64,000 bases of DNA from JBBQKI01 sp038326725 (GTDB lineage: Bacteria; Bacteroidota; Bacteroidia; Flavobacteriales; Flavobacteriaceae), in contig JBBQKI010000002.1 in assembly GCA_038326725.1 (NCBI GenBank), positions 1-64,000 on the forward strand, given 5' to 3'. The notes under the pieces are model-generated. The model made no database searches, had not been told where the DNA came from, and was given only the letters and a program-made list of their open reading frames with translations. The translations under genes were made by a program, and so were the position numbers. Positions 43,778-52,992 of the stretch are shown piece by piece. Every line of letters starts with the position of its first letter. Position 1 is the stretch's first letter.

Positions 43778-44527
43778 ATGGAAAAAGAAACTTTAAATAC
43801 CGGGGAAAACAATAAAGGCGGAAAGAAAGATGAAGTTATCCTTTTTGTTTCTACTTCAAAAGAAAAAGAGCATTTCCTTTCAAAAAGGAATCGGAAACTC
43901 CTTTCGGACCCCATAAATGATGACAACCCAATTACCGTTCAGGTATTGGGGATATGTTCAGCCTTGGCTATAACAGTTCAACTGGAACCAGCAGTGGTTA
44001 TGGGAATTGCAGTTATTGGAGTAATGGTTTTTAGTAATTTGATAATTTCTTTATTGCGAAACCTGATTCCCAACCGTATTCGTATCATCGTGCAATTGGT
44101 GGTAGTGGCGGGATTAGTTATTATTGTGGACCAGATACTGAAAGCATATGCATACGACGTTAGCAAGCAACTTTCCGTATTCGTAGGTTTAATTATAACT
44201 AATTGTATTGTAATGGGAAGGCTTGAAGCTTTTGCCTTAGCCAACAAACCTTGGCGGTCCGTGCTGGATGGAATTGGAAATGGTGCAGGATATGCCCTTT
44301 TGTTAGTAATAGTAGCATTTTTCCGTGAACTTTTTGGTTCCGGAAAATTATTTGGATATGAAGTATTGGGTCATAAAGGCGCTTCGCTGGCAGAGTCAAC
44401 AGGACTTTACGCGTTGGGGTATGAGAACAACGGTTTTATGTTGCTTTCGCCCATGGCTTTAATTATTGTAGGGTTGATCATTTGGGCACAACGTGCCAAA
44501 AACAGGAAACTGATAGAAGAAAAATAG
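43778..44527 (+). CDS. nqrD: Na+-translocating NADH-quinone reductase subunit D, with N-terminal extension
   Basis: 249 residues, six membrane helices. The core begins at [23 protein letters not shown] (in part); its Cys in LGICSA and in ITNCIVMGR are the ones that coordinate the intramembrane iron centre shared with NqrE. The first ~45 residues, charged and without hydrophobic segment, exceed the usual NqrD start by about 30-40 residues. Redox step between NqrF and NqrC. Confidence 0.93.
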   Translation: MEKETLNTGENNKGGKKDEVILFVSTSKEKEHFLSKRNRKLLSDPINDDNPITVQVLGICSALAITVQLEPAVVMGIAVIGVMVFSNLIISLLRNLIPNRIRIIVQLVVVAGLVIIVDQILKAYAYDVSKQLSVFVGLIITNCIVMGRLEAFALANKPWRSVLDGIGNGAGYALLLVIVAFFRELFGSGKLFGYEVLGHKGASLAESTGLYALGYENNGFMLLSPMALIIVGLIIWAQRAKNRKLIEEK

Positions 44528-44553
44528 AGTAGTATTACTTAAAAAAGTTCACA

Positions 44554-45168
44554 ATGGAATATCTTAATTTATTTGTAAAGAGCATCTTCATAGAAAATAT
44601 GATTTTTGCTTACTTTTTGGGAATGTGCTCCTATCTTGCTGTTTCCAAAACCGTAAAAACCGCAGTAGGTTTAGGGGCCGCGGTCATCTTTGTTTTGGCT
44701 ATAACCGTGCCCATCAACTTTTTGCTGGATAAATATCTTTTAAGCGCCGGAGCACTCTCTTGGCTGGGCCCTAATTATGCCGAATTCGACCTTAGCTTTT
44801 TAAGTTTCATTATGTTCATTGCCGTTATTGCCGCAATGGTGCAATTGGTGGAAATGATAGTAGAAAAATTTGCTCCTGCACTTTATGGCTCTTTGGGGAT
44901 ATTCCTGCCATTGATAGCTGTTAACTGTTCCATTATGGGGGGCGCCTTGTTCATGCAGCAAAAGGATTTTTCGGGAGTGGACTTTGCGGTAACTTACGGT
45001 ATCGGTAGCGGGGTGGGATGGTTCTTGGCTATCTTGGCAATTGCAGCCATCCGTGAGAAAATTGCTTATTCCAATGTTCCGGCTCCTTTAAGGGGGTTGG
45101 GAATTACCTTCATCCTTACCGGGTTGATGGCAATTGGGTTTATGAGCTTTATGGGAATTAAATTATAA
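44554..45168 (+). CDS. nqrE: Na+-translocating NADH-quinone reductase subunit E
   Basis: 204 residues, six helices. Pairs with NqrD; the conserved cysteines lie in GMCSYLAVS and AVNCSIMGG and complete the iron site. Other signatures: [13 protein letters not shown] and [11 protein letters not shown]. 26 bp after nqrD, 17 bp before nqrF. Confidence 0.95.
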   Translation: MEYLNLFVKSIFIENMIFAYFLGMCSYLAVSKTVKTAVGLGAAVIFVLAITVPINFLLDKYLLSAGALSWLGPNYAEFDLSFLSFIMFIAVIAAMVQLVEMIVEKFAPALYGSLGIFLPLIAVNCSIMGGALFMQQKDFSGVDFAVTYGIGSGVGWFLAILAIAAIREKIAYSNVPAPLRGLGITFILTGLMAIGFMSFMGIKL

Positions 45169-45185
45169 CATTAAAAACGAAATAG

Positions 45186-46499
45186 ATGTTCATTAATGCA
45201 TTAAGTATTTTCGAAATTGTTGGGGTAGGCATTGTTGTTTTTTTGGTGATTACGCTTATTTTGGTGGGTGCCCTTTTGTTTGCAAAAGCAAAACTTATTC
45301 CTTCGGGACCCATTACCATAAATATTAACGGGGAAAAGGATATGGAAGTAGCTTCCGGCTCTACACTGCTTTCCACACTCAGCGAAAACAAATTATTCCT
45401 TCCCTCGGCTTGTGGTGGAGGGGGTACTTGCGTACAATGCAAATGCATTGTTACAGAAGGCGGGGGCACTATTTTGCCCACAGAAGAACCACATTTTACC
45501 CGAAAGGAAATTTCTCAAGGCTGGCGTTTGGGTTGCCAAGTGAAGGTGCGCAGCGATATGAAAATTCAGATTCCAGAAGAAATATTCGGCATCAAAAAAT
45601 GGGAAGCAACCGTTACCCGAAATTGGAACGTGGCTTCTTTTATTAAGGAATTCGTCGTGGAACTCCCCGAGGATATGGATTACCATGCCGGAGGTTATAT
45701 TCAAATCGAAATACCAAAATGTCAAATTGATTTTAAAAAAATCGATATATCGGCCCATCCCGATGAACATCCGGATGATGTAAATAAATTCCAGAAAGAA
45801 TGGGACGCTTTTAAGCTTTGGGAATTGGTGATGAAAAATGATGAAGTAGTGGAGCGCGCCTACTCTATGGCATCTTATCCCGCTGAAGGTCGTGAAGTCA
45901 TGTTGAACGTTCGTATTGCCACCCCACCTTGGGACCGTGCAAAAAATACATGGATGGACGTAAACCCGGGAATAGCAACATCCTATATTTTTGCTCAAAA
46001 ACCCGGCGATAAAGTTACCGTTTCCGGGCCTTTCGGGGAATTCTTTATCAACCCCAGTGAATCGGAAATGCTTTATGTGGGCGGGGGTGCTGGAATGGCC
46101 CCAATGCGTTCGCACTTGTATCAACTTTTCCGTACCCTTAAAACCGGAAGGAAAGTTACGTATTGGTACGGTGGCCGATCTAAACGCGAATTGTTTTATA
46201 CTGATCATTTCCGAGCCCTTGAAAAGGATTTCCCCAATTTCAAATTCTACCTTGCGCTTTCCGAACCTGTCGAAGAGGATAATTGGAAAGTAAAGGATGG
46301 AATTGAAGGCGAAGGGGATGGTTTTGTGGGCTTCATCCACCAAGTTGTGATCGATAATTATTTAAGTCTCCACGAAACCCCTGAAGATATTGAACTTTAT
46401 TTTTGCGGCCCACCATTGATGAATCAAGCTGTTCAAAAAATGGGCGAGGATTTTGGTATCCCGCAGGAAAATATACGCTTCGACGATTTCGGAGGATAG
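45186..46499 (+). CDS. nqrF: Na+-translocating NADH-quinone reductase subunit F
   Basis: 437 residues: one N-terminal membrane helix (~10-30), a [2Fe-2S] ferredoxin domain with ligands C76, C82, C85 and C117 (CGGGGTCVQC ... LGCQ), an FAD-binding domain (RAYSMASYPAEG, ~223) and a C-terminal NADH domain (GGGAGMAPMRS ~300, YFCGPPLMNQAV). Entry point of electrons from NADH. Complete. Confidence 0.96.
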   Translation: MFINALSIFEIVGVGIVVFLVITLILVGALLFAKAKLIPSGPITININGEKDMEVASGSTLLSTLSENKLFLPSACGGGGTCVQCKCIVTEGGGTILPTEEPHFTRKEISQGWRLGCQVKVRSDMKIQIPEEIFGIKKWEATVTRNWNVASFIKEFVVELPEDMDYHAGGYIQIEIPKCQIDFKKIDISAHPDEHPDDVNKFQKEWDAFKLWELVMKNDEVVERAYSMASYPAEGREVMLNVRIATPPWDRAKNTWMDVNPGIATSYIFAQKPGDKVTVSGPFGEFFINPSESEMLYVGGGAGMAPMRSHLYQLFRTLKTGRKVTYWYGGRSKRELFYTDHFRALEKDFPNFKFYLALSEPVEEDNWKVKDGIEGEGDGFVGFIHQVVIDNYLSLHETPEDIELYFCGPPLMNQAVQKMGEDFGIPQENIRFDDFGG

Positions 46500-46587
46500 G
46501 TTTGATTTATGATTTAAGATGTACGATTTTTAGCGTCCACTGAATTTAACTTAAGGTTATCTCCAAATACTCATTCTCAATACTCAA

Positions 46588-46950
46588 ATGAACTCACAAC
46601 TCACCCCTCAAGAACTTCATAACCTTGCGATGAATATCGTTGGCAAGAATCTCGAAGAACAGGGATTTGAGTTCATGGCTGTTAATTCCAAATTGAAAAA
46701 AGACCCCCAATTTGTCGCTTTAAAAAATAAAATCCTTCATTTTGTAGTTGTTCGCGCCGTTGTCTATCCAAACGATGTTCATCATTACGATCCGGTTTTT
46801 ATGCAAACCATAAAAGAACAAGCCGAAAAATTTAAAGCAAAAACCTATTATGCCGGTGTGGGCCTGGGACACGGCAGCGATTACGGAAAACCCGTGGTCA
46901 AAGATGAAGACTACACGATGATTTATAACGGGCTACAAGAAATTTTATGA
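46588..46950 (+). CDS. Small conserved protein of the nqr operon
   Basis: 120 residues, soluble, no signal or cofactor motif. Often labelled as an NqrF-like subunit in Bacteroidota annotations, but it has neither ferredoxin nor flavin sites. Visible motifs: LTPQELHNLAMNIVGKNLEEQGFEFMAVNSKLKKDPQFV (in part), HFVVVRAV, VHHYDP, YYAGVGLGH. It overlaps apbE by 4 bp. Lying between nqrF and apbE, it may help assemble or mature the complex; this is inference. Confidence 0.75.
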   Translation: MNSQLTPQELHNLAMNIVGKNLEEQGFEFMAVNSKLKKDPQFVALKNKILHFVVVRAVVYPNDVHHYDPVFMQTIKEQAEKFKAKTYYAGVGLGHGSDYGKPVVKDEDYTMIYNGLQEIL

Positions 46951-47954
46951 AAACCTGCAGTTTGATTTTATTTTTCATTTTCATTGTTTCCTGTAAAAGT
47001 GAAACCCCACAACCCCTTGTTTTTACTGGTAATGCCCAAGGCACCACTTTTAATATTACTTATTTTGACGAAGCCAATTTTGATGCGCAAAAAGGGATTG
47101 ATTCTATCTTCCGTGCGGTGGATAAATCTATGAGTACATATCTTCAGGATTCCGATATTTCGAAAATAAATAGTGGAGATTCCACGGTTGTGGTGGATGA
47201 CATGTTTGCTGAAGTTTTTAATATTTCCAAAATAGTGCATCAAGAATCCGAAGGCTATTTTGATCCCACGGTTGGAAAATTGGTGAATCTTTACGGATTT
47301 GGGCCGGAAAAAAACTTAATTAAAATTGATAGCATTACCATAGATTCCCTGATGCAATATGTAGGGTTTGGTAAAGTGAAACTTTCCCCGGATAATAAAA
47401 TCATTAAATCAGTACCTAATTTATACATGGATTTTAATGCCATTGCACAGGGCTACACCGTGGACCGCCTTGCCTTATTTTTGGAAAGCAAAGGAATAAA
47501 AAATTATTTGGTGGAAGTTGGAGGCGAATTATTGGCAAAGGGAAAAAACCTCGAAAAAAATAAAACCTGGTCCGTAGGCATTGACGATCCCCAACAAGAA
47601 TCCGGAAAAAGGGAGTTTTCAATCATAGTTAATTTGAAAAACAAAGCCCTCGCAACATCCGGGAATTACCGAAAATTCCGCATAGATTCCCTTACGGGGA
47701 AAAAATACGTGCACACGCTAAATCCACTCACTGGGTCCGCAGAAATGAGCGATGTTACGAGCGCTACAGTGGTAGCACCCACTTGCGCCCTGGCCGATGC
47801 CTATGCCACGGCATTTATGGCTTTGGGGTTGGAAAAATCGAAAATACTATTGGAAAACCTTTCCGGGATTGATGCGCATTTAACGTATACCAATGCCGAA
47901 AACGAAACTGGCGTTTTTGTTACGGAGGGAATAAAAAAATTGATAGCCAACTAA
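46947..47954 (+). CDS. apbE: FAD:protein FMN transferase
   Basis: 335 residues, lipoprotein signal (lipobox IVSC, ~Cys16). ApbE features: GNAQGTTFNITYFD (~28-42), STYLQDSDISKIN, EGYFDPTVGKLVNLYGFGP (~92-110, in part), DFNAIAQGYTVD, VEVGGELLAKG, ATSGNYRKF, and VHTLNPLTG with TSATVVAPTCALADAYATA. It transfers FMN from FAD to Thr of NqrC (SGAT) and NqrB in the periplasm; its place in the nqr operon fits. Its end overlaps the convergent methyltransferase gene by 4 bp. Confidence 0.93.
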   Translation: MKTCSLILFFIFIVSCKSETPQPLVFTGNAQGTTFNITYFDEANFDAQKGIDSIFRAVDKSMSTYLQDSDISKINSGDSTVVVDDMFAEVFNISKIVHQESEGYFDPTVGKLVNLYGFGPEKNLIKIDSITIDSLMQYVGFGKVKLSPDNKIIKSVPNLYMDFNAIAQGYTVDRLALFLESKGIKNYLVEVGGELLAKGKNLEKNKTWSVGIDDPQQESGKREFSIIVNLKNKALATSGNYRKFRIDSLTGKKYVHTLNPLTGSAEMSDVTSATVVAPTCALADAYATAFMALGLEKSKILLENLSGIDAHLTYTNAENETGVFVTEGIKKLIAN

Positions 47955-48718
47955 TTTTTCCTGCACACCGGAATCACTTCCCCTTTCGCAAGCCTGTATT
48001 TTTCGATTTCCATTTCTGAAAACTTTTTGGTGTAATCCACTTCTTCAACTGCAAATCCTGCATTGCGCAATCTGTCAAAATAATCTTTTCCGTAAATGCG
48101 GACGTGGTCATATTGCCCAAAAATTTTGGCTCGTTCTTTTTTGTCGGTGATGCTATTGTCCTCAAAGGTTTTTACCCTTGAAAGGTCTTGAGGTACTTGA
48201 AAAATTCCCATGCCGCCCGGTTTTAAAACGCGATAGAGTTCATTCATGGCTTTCGTATCGTCGGGGATGTGCTCCAAAACATGGTTACAAAAAATATAAT
48301 CAAATTCATCGTTTTCAAAAGGCAGTTCACAAATATCCGCTTTTACATCTGCCAGCGGTGAATTTAAATCGGTGGTTATATAGTCCAAATGTTCCATTCT
48401 TTTGAAGCGGTCATAAAAAGCTTGTTCCGGCGCAAAGTGAAGCACTTTGGAAGGTTTGGAAAAGAAATTGGTCTCGTTTTGAAGGTACAGCCAAAACAAT
48501 CGGTGCCGTTCCAAAGACAAAGTCCCGGGGGCAAGCACGTTTTCCCTGGTTTTTTCATAACCATAAGGCAAAAATTTCTTGAACGATTTCCCGTCTATGG
48601 GGTCCGTATAATTATTTCCTTTTAAATAAGCGGCCAAAATTGGGCGAGCCAAATAACTTAAACGGATTAGCAACGGGCGGGGGAAAAGATTAAGGAAAAA
48701 TTTAAAGGTTTTTTGCAT
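47951..48718 (-). CDS. Class I SAM-dependent methyltransferase
   Basis: 255 residues. SAM-binding pattern is partly divergent (VLHFAPEQAFYDRF for motif I, YITTDLNSPLADVKADI for the acidic loop), with the clear FDYIFCNHVLEHIPDDTKAMNELYRVLKPGGMG block (quoted in part; ~140-170) of Methyltransf_11-type enzymes. Substrate unknown. Three bp separate it from map on the same strand, so likely one transcript. Confidence 0.85.
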   Translation of the reverse strand: MQKTFKFFLNLFPRPLLIRLSYLARPILAAYLKGNNYTDPIDGKSFKKFLPYGYEKTRENVLAPGTLSLERHRLFWLYLQNETNFFSKPSKVLHFAPEQAFYDRFKRMEHLDYITTDLNSPLADVKADICELPFENDEFDYIFCNHVLEHIPDDTKAMNELYRVLKPGGMGIFQVPQDLSRVKTFEDNSITDKKERAKIFGQYDHVRIYGKDYFDRLRNAGFAVEEVDYTKKFSEMEIEKYRLAKGEVIPVCRKN

Positions 48719-48721
48719 CGG

Positions 48722-49540
48722 TTATAATACAAATTCCTTTTGCCGAAATTCATTTTCTTCATTGGAAGTAATTCCCAATGCCTCGTAAACATAAGCAAAA
48801 GTGGAAAGCAGTTCGGGTTTTCCATTTATCAGCGCGATGTTATGCTCAAAATGCGCACTGGGTTTTGCGTCCAAAGTTACCACGGTCCAGCCGTCCTTTA
48901 ACTGTTTTACTTTGTGCGTCCCCATATTGATCATGGGCTCGATGGCTACAGTCATTCCTTCGATGAATTTTTTGCCGTGGCCACGCTTTCCATAGTTCGG
49001 CATTTCGGGGTCTTCATGCATTTTGCGTCCCAACCCGTGTCCCACAAGTTCGCGGACCACACTGTATCCGTGGGCTTCGCAGAAATTTTGAATGGCAAAC
49101 CCAACATCACCCACACGATTGCCGTTCTTAAATTCGCGAATTCCCAAATACAGGGATTCTTTGGTAATTTGAAGCAGTTTTTTTATTTCTGAGGAAACTT
49201 CACCAACCTCAAACGTATAGGCGTGGTCGCCATAAAATTCGTTTTTTATTGCGCCACAATCGATGGCAACAATGTCCCCATCTTTTAGCAAAGTATCGTT
49301 TGGAAGCCCGTGCACAACCGCTTCGTTCACGCTCGTCAATAGGGTGGAAGGACAATTGTACAATCCCAAAAAACCCGGAATGGCATCCTCTTCCCGAATG
49401 AAATCCTCGGCAAGCTTGTTTAAATATAAAGTGGAAACGCCAGGTTTGACTTCCTTTGCCAGCATCCCTAGGGTTTTGGAAACCACAAGGGCACTTTCCC
49501 TCATCAGTTCAATCTCTTCGTTTGTTTTGGAAATAATCAT
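48722..49540 (-). CDS. map: Methionine aminopeptidase, type I
   Basis: 272 residues. Removes the initiator Met from new proteins. The metal ligands are in the standard places: Asp in AIDCGAIKNEFYGDHAYTF (part), His in GHGLGRKMHEDP, Glu in VAIEPMINMG, and Glu in FEHNIALI region (~235). The insert NPY-like zinc finger of other classes is absent, as in type Ia. Cytoplasmic. Confidence 0.95.
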   Translation of the reverse strand: MIISKTNEEIELMRESALVVSKTLGMLAKEVKPGVSTLYLNKLAEDFIREEDAIPGFLGLYNCPSTLLTSVNEAVVHGLPNDTLLKDGDIVAIDCGAIKNEFYGDHAYTFEVGEVSSEIKKLLQITKESLYLGIREFKNGNRVGDVGFAIQNFCEAHGYSVVRELVGHGLGRKMHEDPEMPNYGKRGHGKKFIEGMTVAIEPMINMGTHKVKQLKDGWTVVTLDAKPSAHFEHNIALINGKPELLSTFAYVYEALGITSNEENEFRQKEFVL

Positions 49541-49549
49541 TATTGAATT

Positions 49550-49954
49550 TTAAAATGGAAACCATTTCTTTTTTGACTTTTTTGAAACTGAAGGTGGAAT
49601 TTCGGCACCAATCAATTGCTGATAAATTTCGCCCCAACCTACCAAACCGCCAATATTCCGGTCATCAATAAAATAATCGGCGTTTATTTTGCGGCTGTAG
49701 TTCCCATCAAATTCCTCTTCCGGAAAACTTTTGTTGACACTGTAAAAAACCACTCCGTTTTCTTTACAGAAATTAACTGCTTCGTCTAAGTATTTTCCAT
49801 TTCGATAGGTCCAAAGGATAAGCCGATGGCCCTTCTTTTGAAGTTCCTTCAATGTTTCAAATGCGAAAATAACGGGCTTGCCAATTTTAGGATATTCATC
49901 CTCAACAATAGTTCCATCAAAATCAATCGCAATAGTGTAAGTTGCCGTAATCAT
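49550..49954 (-). CDS. HAD-like phosphatase, BT0820 family
   Basis: 134 residues from ATG at 49952-49954; an earlier TTG four codons upstream is also possible. HAD motif I DFDGTIVEDEYP (~11-22), motif II-like LWTYRNG, motif IV SRKINADYFIDDRNIGG. Compact, capless HAD enzyme of the Bacteroidota BT0820 group; natural substrate unknown. -7 element TAATTTTG on the minus strand just upstream. Confidence 0.88.
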   Translation of the reverse strand: MITATYTIAIDFDGTIVEDEYPKIGKPVIFAFETLKELQKKGHRLILWTYRNGKYLDEAVNFCKENGVVFYSVNKSFPEEEFDGNYSRKINADYFIDDRNIGGLVGWGEIYQQLIGAEIPPSVSKKSKKKWFPF

Positions 49955-49970
49955 ATTATTTTTCAAAGCG

Positions 49971-49978
49971 CAAAATTA
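49971..49978 (-). promoter_or_regulatory. HAD phosphatase gene -7 element
   Basis: Minus strand TAATTTTG fits TAnnTTTG, 16 bp before the ATG at 49954. It decides in favour of that start. It implies the map gene downstream may share this promoter. Confidence 0.5.
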
Positions 49979-50004
49979 CGAAGAAATATAGCGTTGCTAA
50001 AGAT

Positions 50005-50589
50005 TTAATCTTCGTAAGTGTGCTTATAATCTGCCCCACTTAAGATAGCAACCATATCCTTTTCCAATGATTCCACCGTGGATTCCACGATGCGGCCCAT
50101 TTCTTTCCCTTCGCGGGAAAAAATTATGGTGGGAACATACTCGATATTTTGCCCTGCCTCATAATTTTGGGGGGTATCTTTTTCTTCCGAAACGGCGATG
50201 ATTGTGAGCTGTGATTCATTAAAATCAGTGGCTTCCAAAATGCTATATAAATGTGGGATTTCCCTTTGGCTGTCCTCGCACCAAGTTCCCATAAATACTT
50301 TTATGTCAACATTTTTAAGCAATGGTTTCAGTTTTTCGATGGTTTTGGGATCTGAATTATAATTTTTAAAACCCTCCGCGAACCAAATCCTGAAAGGGTC
50401 TTGCAGGAGCCCTTCCTTATTGGCTTTTCCCAATAGCATGATGGATTCTTCGTAAGCCACCGTATCGTTTATTTTTTCTGAATTTTTTTCGGAAATCATT
50501 TCTGTTGAATTTTTTTCGGTTTTTTTATTTTTTGCACAACTGTAGCCAATCAAAATAAATATTGAAAGAAGGAAAAGCATTTTTTTCAT
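50005..50589 (-). CDS. Thioredoxin-like lipoprotein
   Basis: 194 residues with lipobox IGYSC (Cys18). Thioredoxin fold with active-site motif GTWCEDSQREIP: one Cys followed by Ser at the second position (CxxS), so it cannot make the usual disulphide cycle and may act as a monothiol or binding protein. cis-Pro in EYVPTIIF. Charged Lys/Glu-rich linker after the signal. Starts 6 bp after the gpmI stop on the same strand. Confidence 0.8.
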   Translation of the reverse strand: MKKMLFLLSIFILIGYSCAKNKKTEKNSTEMISEKNSEKINDTVAYEESIMLLGKANKEGLLQDPFRIWFAEGFKNYNSDPKTIEKLKPLLKNVDIKVFMGTWCEDSQREIPHLYSILEATDFNESQLTIIAVSEEKDTPQNYEAGQNIEYVPTIIFSREGKEMGRIVESTVESLEKDMVAILSGADYKHTYED

Positions 50590-50595
50590 AAAAAT

Positions 50596-52116
50596 TTATT
50601 TTAAAATTAAAGATTCCCGGTTCATTGCTGCCGGTTTTTCAATTCCTATCAAATGTAAGATTGTTGGGGCAATATCCGCCAAAATCCCATTTTTAACAGA
50701 TTTTATTTCTTTGTCCACAATAATAATTGGAACGGGATTGGTGGTGTGCGCGGTGTTTGGGGAACCGTTGGCGTTCCGCATTGTTTCGCAATTGCCGTGA
50801 TCCGCCAAAACTATCGTAGCATATCCATTTTCCAAAGCAACCTCCACGATTGTTTTGGTACAACTATCCACAGTTTCGCAGGCTTTTATGGCGGCTTCGA
50901 AAACCCCGGTGTGGCCCACCATATCAGGATTTGCAAAATTCAAGCAAATAAAATCGGCTGTTTTTCCATGAAGCTCGGGGATTATTTTATCCCTTATTTC
51001 ATAGGCGCTCATTGCGGGGTGCAGGTCATAGGTAGCAACTGTGGGCGAGGGGCAGAGAATCCTTTTCTCTCCTTGAAAAGGAATTTCGCGACCCCCGGAA
51101 AAAAAGAAGGTAACGTGCGGGTATTTTTCGGTTTCTGCAATGCGTATTTGTTTTTTTCCGTGCTTTTCCAACACTTCCCCCAAAGTATCGCGCAGATTTT
51201 CTTTGTTGTAAACTACCGAAATATTTTTAAATGAATCGTCGTAATTGGTAAGGGTTATAAAATTCAGCTTCAGGGTTTTCATTCCGAAAGCTTCATAATC
51301 CTGTTGGGTCAAAACCTCGGTGAGCTGCCTTCCACGATCGGTACGGAAATTGAAGAAAATCAAGATGTCATCTTCTTCAATTACGGCCACCGGCTTATTG
51401 TTTTCAATCAAAACGATGGGTTCTATAAATTCATCGGTGATGCCGTTTTTATAGCTTTCGATTATACTTTTTAAAGCATTATCGGATGGTTTTCCTTCCC
51501 CAAAAACCAAAAGATCGTAGGCTTTTTTTACCCGTTCCCAACGTTTGTCGCGATCCATAGCATAATACCTGCCAATTATAGAGGCAAGTTTCCCGGTTGT
51601 TTTTTTCATGTGGTTTTGGAGTTCTTCAACAAAGCCCAGCCCGGATTTTGGGTCCACATCGCGCCCATCGGTAAAGGCGTGCACAAAAACGTTCGAAAGA
51701 CCTTCTTGAGCCGCGGCCGTTAGCAAGCCTTTTAAATGATCTATGTGCGAATGCACTCCGCCATTGGAAAGCAAACCAATAAAATGGATTTTTTTATTGG
51801 TGGATTTTGCCAAGGTAAATGCTTTTTGCAATACAGGCTCGCTTTGAAAAGTGTTTTTTTGAACAGCCAAATTGATTTTTGCCAAATCCTGATATACAAT
51901 CCTCCCGGCGCCCAGGTTCATGTGGCCCACTTCGCTATTCCCCATTTGGCCGTCCGGCAGGCCCACGTTCATGCCGTGGGTGAGCAATTGAGCGTTCGGG
52001 TATTTAGAATATAAGGAATCAATAAAAGGGGTTTGGGCCTGAGTAATGGCCGAAACCGCAGGGTCTTGGGTAATTCCCCAGCCGTCCAAAATCAATAACA
52101 GCACTTTTTTGTTCAT
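50596..52116 (-). CDS. gpmI: 2,3-bisphosphoglycerate-independent phosphoglycerate mutase
   Basis: 506 residues from ATG at 52114-52116 (an upstream in-frame ATG adds 16 unlikely residues). Mn2+-dependent alkaline-phosphatase fold: catalytic Ser61 in DGQMGNSEVGHMNLGAG (part), FTDGRDVDPKSG, NFRTDRGRQL, DLHPAMSA, NFANPDMVGHTG and VLADHGNCE. Interconverts 3- and 2-phosphoglycerate in glycolysis and gluconeogenesis. Confidence 0.96.
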   Translation of the reverse strand: MNKKVLLLILDGWGITQDPAVSAITQAQTPFIDSLYSKYPNAQLLTHGMNVGLPDGQMGNSEVGHMNLGAGRIVYQDLAKINLAVQKNTFQSEPVLQKAFTLAKSTNKKIHFIGLLSNGGVHSHIDHLKGLLTAAAQEGLSNVFVHAFTDGRDVDPKSGLGFVEELQNHMKKTTGKLASIIGRYYAMDRDKRWERVKKAYDLLVFGEGKPSDNALKSIIESYKNGITDEFIEPIVLIENNKPVAVIEEDDILIFFNFRTDRGRQLTEVLTQQDYEAFGMKTLKLNFITLTNYDDSFKNISVVYNKENLRDTLGEVLEKHGKKQIRIAETEKYPHVTFFFSGGREIPFQGEKRILCPSPTVATYDLHPAMSAYEIRDKIIPELHGKTADFICLNFANPDMVGHTGVFEAAIKACETVDSCTKTIVEVALENGYATIVLADHGNCETMRNANGSPNTAHTTNPVPIIIVDKEIKSVKNGILADIAPTILHLIGIEKPAAMNRESLILK

Positions 52117-52208
52117 GGGGCAAAGGTAGTATTTTGTTGAGAGGTAACATCCCTCCCCAGCCATACCTTCAAAAGGGAGGGTGTTTTTTCAGCAATTCGT
52201 AATCAAAA

Positions 52209-52973
52209 TCAATTTCCCCCATATTCTTCAATAGATTCCTTTATACGCTCTATCCGGTTATCGGGATCGGGGTGGGTGCTTTGAAATTCCGGGGCCCGGC
52301 CCGGCCCAGAAGCGGCTTTTAAAATTTCCATTACTTGTATCATTTCATTGGGATCATATCCGGCTTCTATCATAAATTTCACGCCTAAATCATCGCTTTC
52401 CAATTCATCATCCCGGCCATTTGTTAATAATGTGTTCTGCCCAATGCCCGCTACCAAGCCACCGGCATCGGCACCCACCGAGGCGCCCGTGGCCAAGGTT
52501 TGCCAAAACTCGCTGTCCGCAATCCGCTCGGCAGAATGACGGCCCAGTACATGACCTATTTCGTGGCCTAAAATCCCCGCCAATTGATCTTCATTTTGAA
52601 GTCTGGAATACAGCGCATAAGTTATAAAAACCTGCCCGCCAGGTAGTGCAAAAGCATTCACTGTTTCTGGGTCTGCAAGCAAATAGAAATCGTATTCATA
52701 GGGAGTTTCCTTTGCAACGCTGCTGGCCACCAACAGTTCGCCTACCCTATCAACAGTGGCTTGAAGGGTGGGATCGGGGTGCAGGCCGCCGTATTCCTGA
52801 GCCATTTGAGGTGCGGTTTGCAGACCAATGGCAATCTCCTCGTCCGTGGACATTGAAATTGATTGGGATTTTCCGGTATATGGATTTTCTTCGGTGTTCG
52901 AACATTTATTGAAAAAAGCGAAGCCCACAATGGCCAAGCCTATCACAATCCTAAGCATCCAACTTTTTCTCAT
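52209..52973 (-). CDS. M48 family zinc metallopeptidase
   Basis: 254 residues with a lipoprotein-like or anchored N-terminus (hydrophobic ~8-20, then NKCSN). HEIGH motif (~135-139) in LAGILGHEIGHVLGRHSAERI (in part), third ligand Glu in ESDDLGVKFMIEAGYDP, His/Arg in STHPDPDNRIERI. BepA/Loi-type periplasmic protease that can act in outer membrane protein quality control; substrate unknown. Upstream of gpmI on the same strand, 92 bp away. Confidence 0.92.
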   Translation of the reverse strand: MRKSWMLRIVIGLAIVGFAFFNKCSNTEENPYTGKSQSISMSTDEEIAIGLQTAPQMAQEYGGLHPDPTLQATVDRVGELLVASSVAKETPYEYDFYLLADPETVNAFALPGGQVFITYALYSRLQNEDQLAGILGHEIGHVLGRHSAERIADSEFWQTLATGASVGADAGGLVAGIGQNTLLTNGRDDELESDDLGVKFMIEAGYDPNEMIQVMEILKAASGPGRAPEFQSTHPDPDNRIERIKESIEEYGGN

Positions 52974-52992
52974 AATTTCCGGGTTTTAATTT

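Noticed and set aside
52147..52192. Hairpin ACATCCCTCC...GGGAGGGTGT followed by Ts between the M48 and gpmI genes.
   Set aside because: The T run is on the plus strand while both neighbouring genes are on the minus strand, so it is not a terminator for them.
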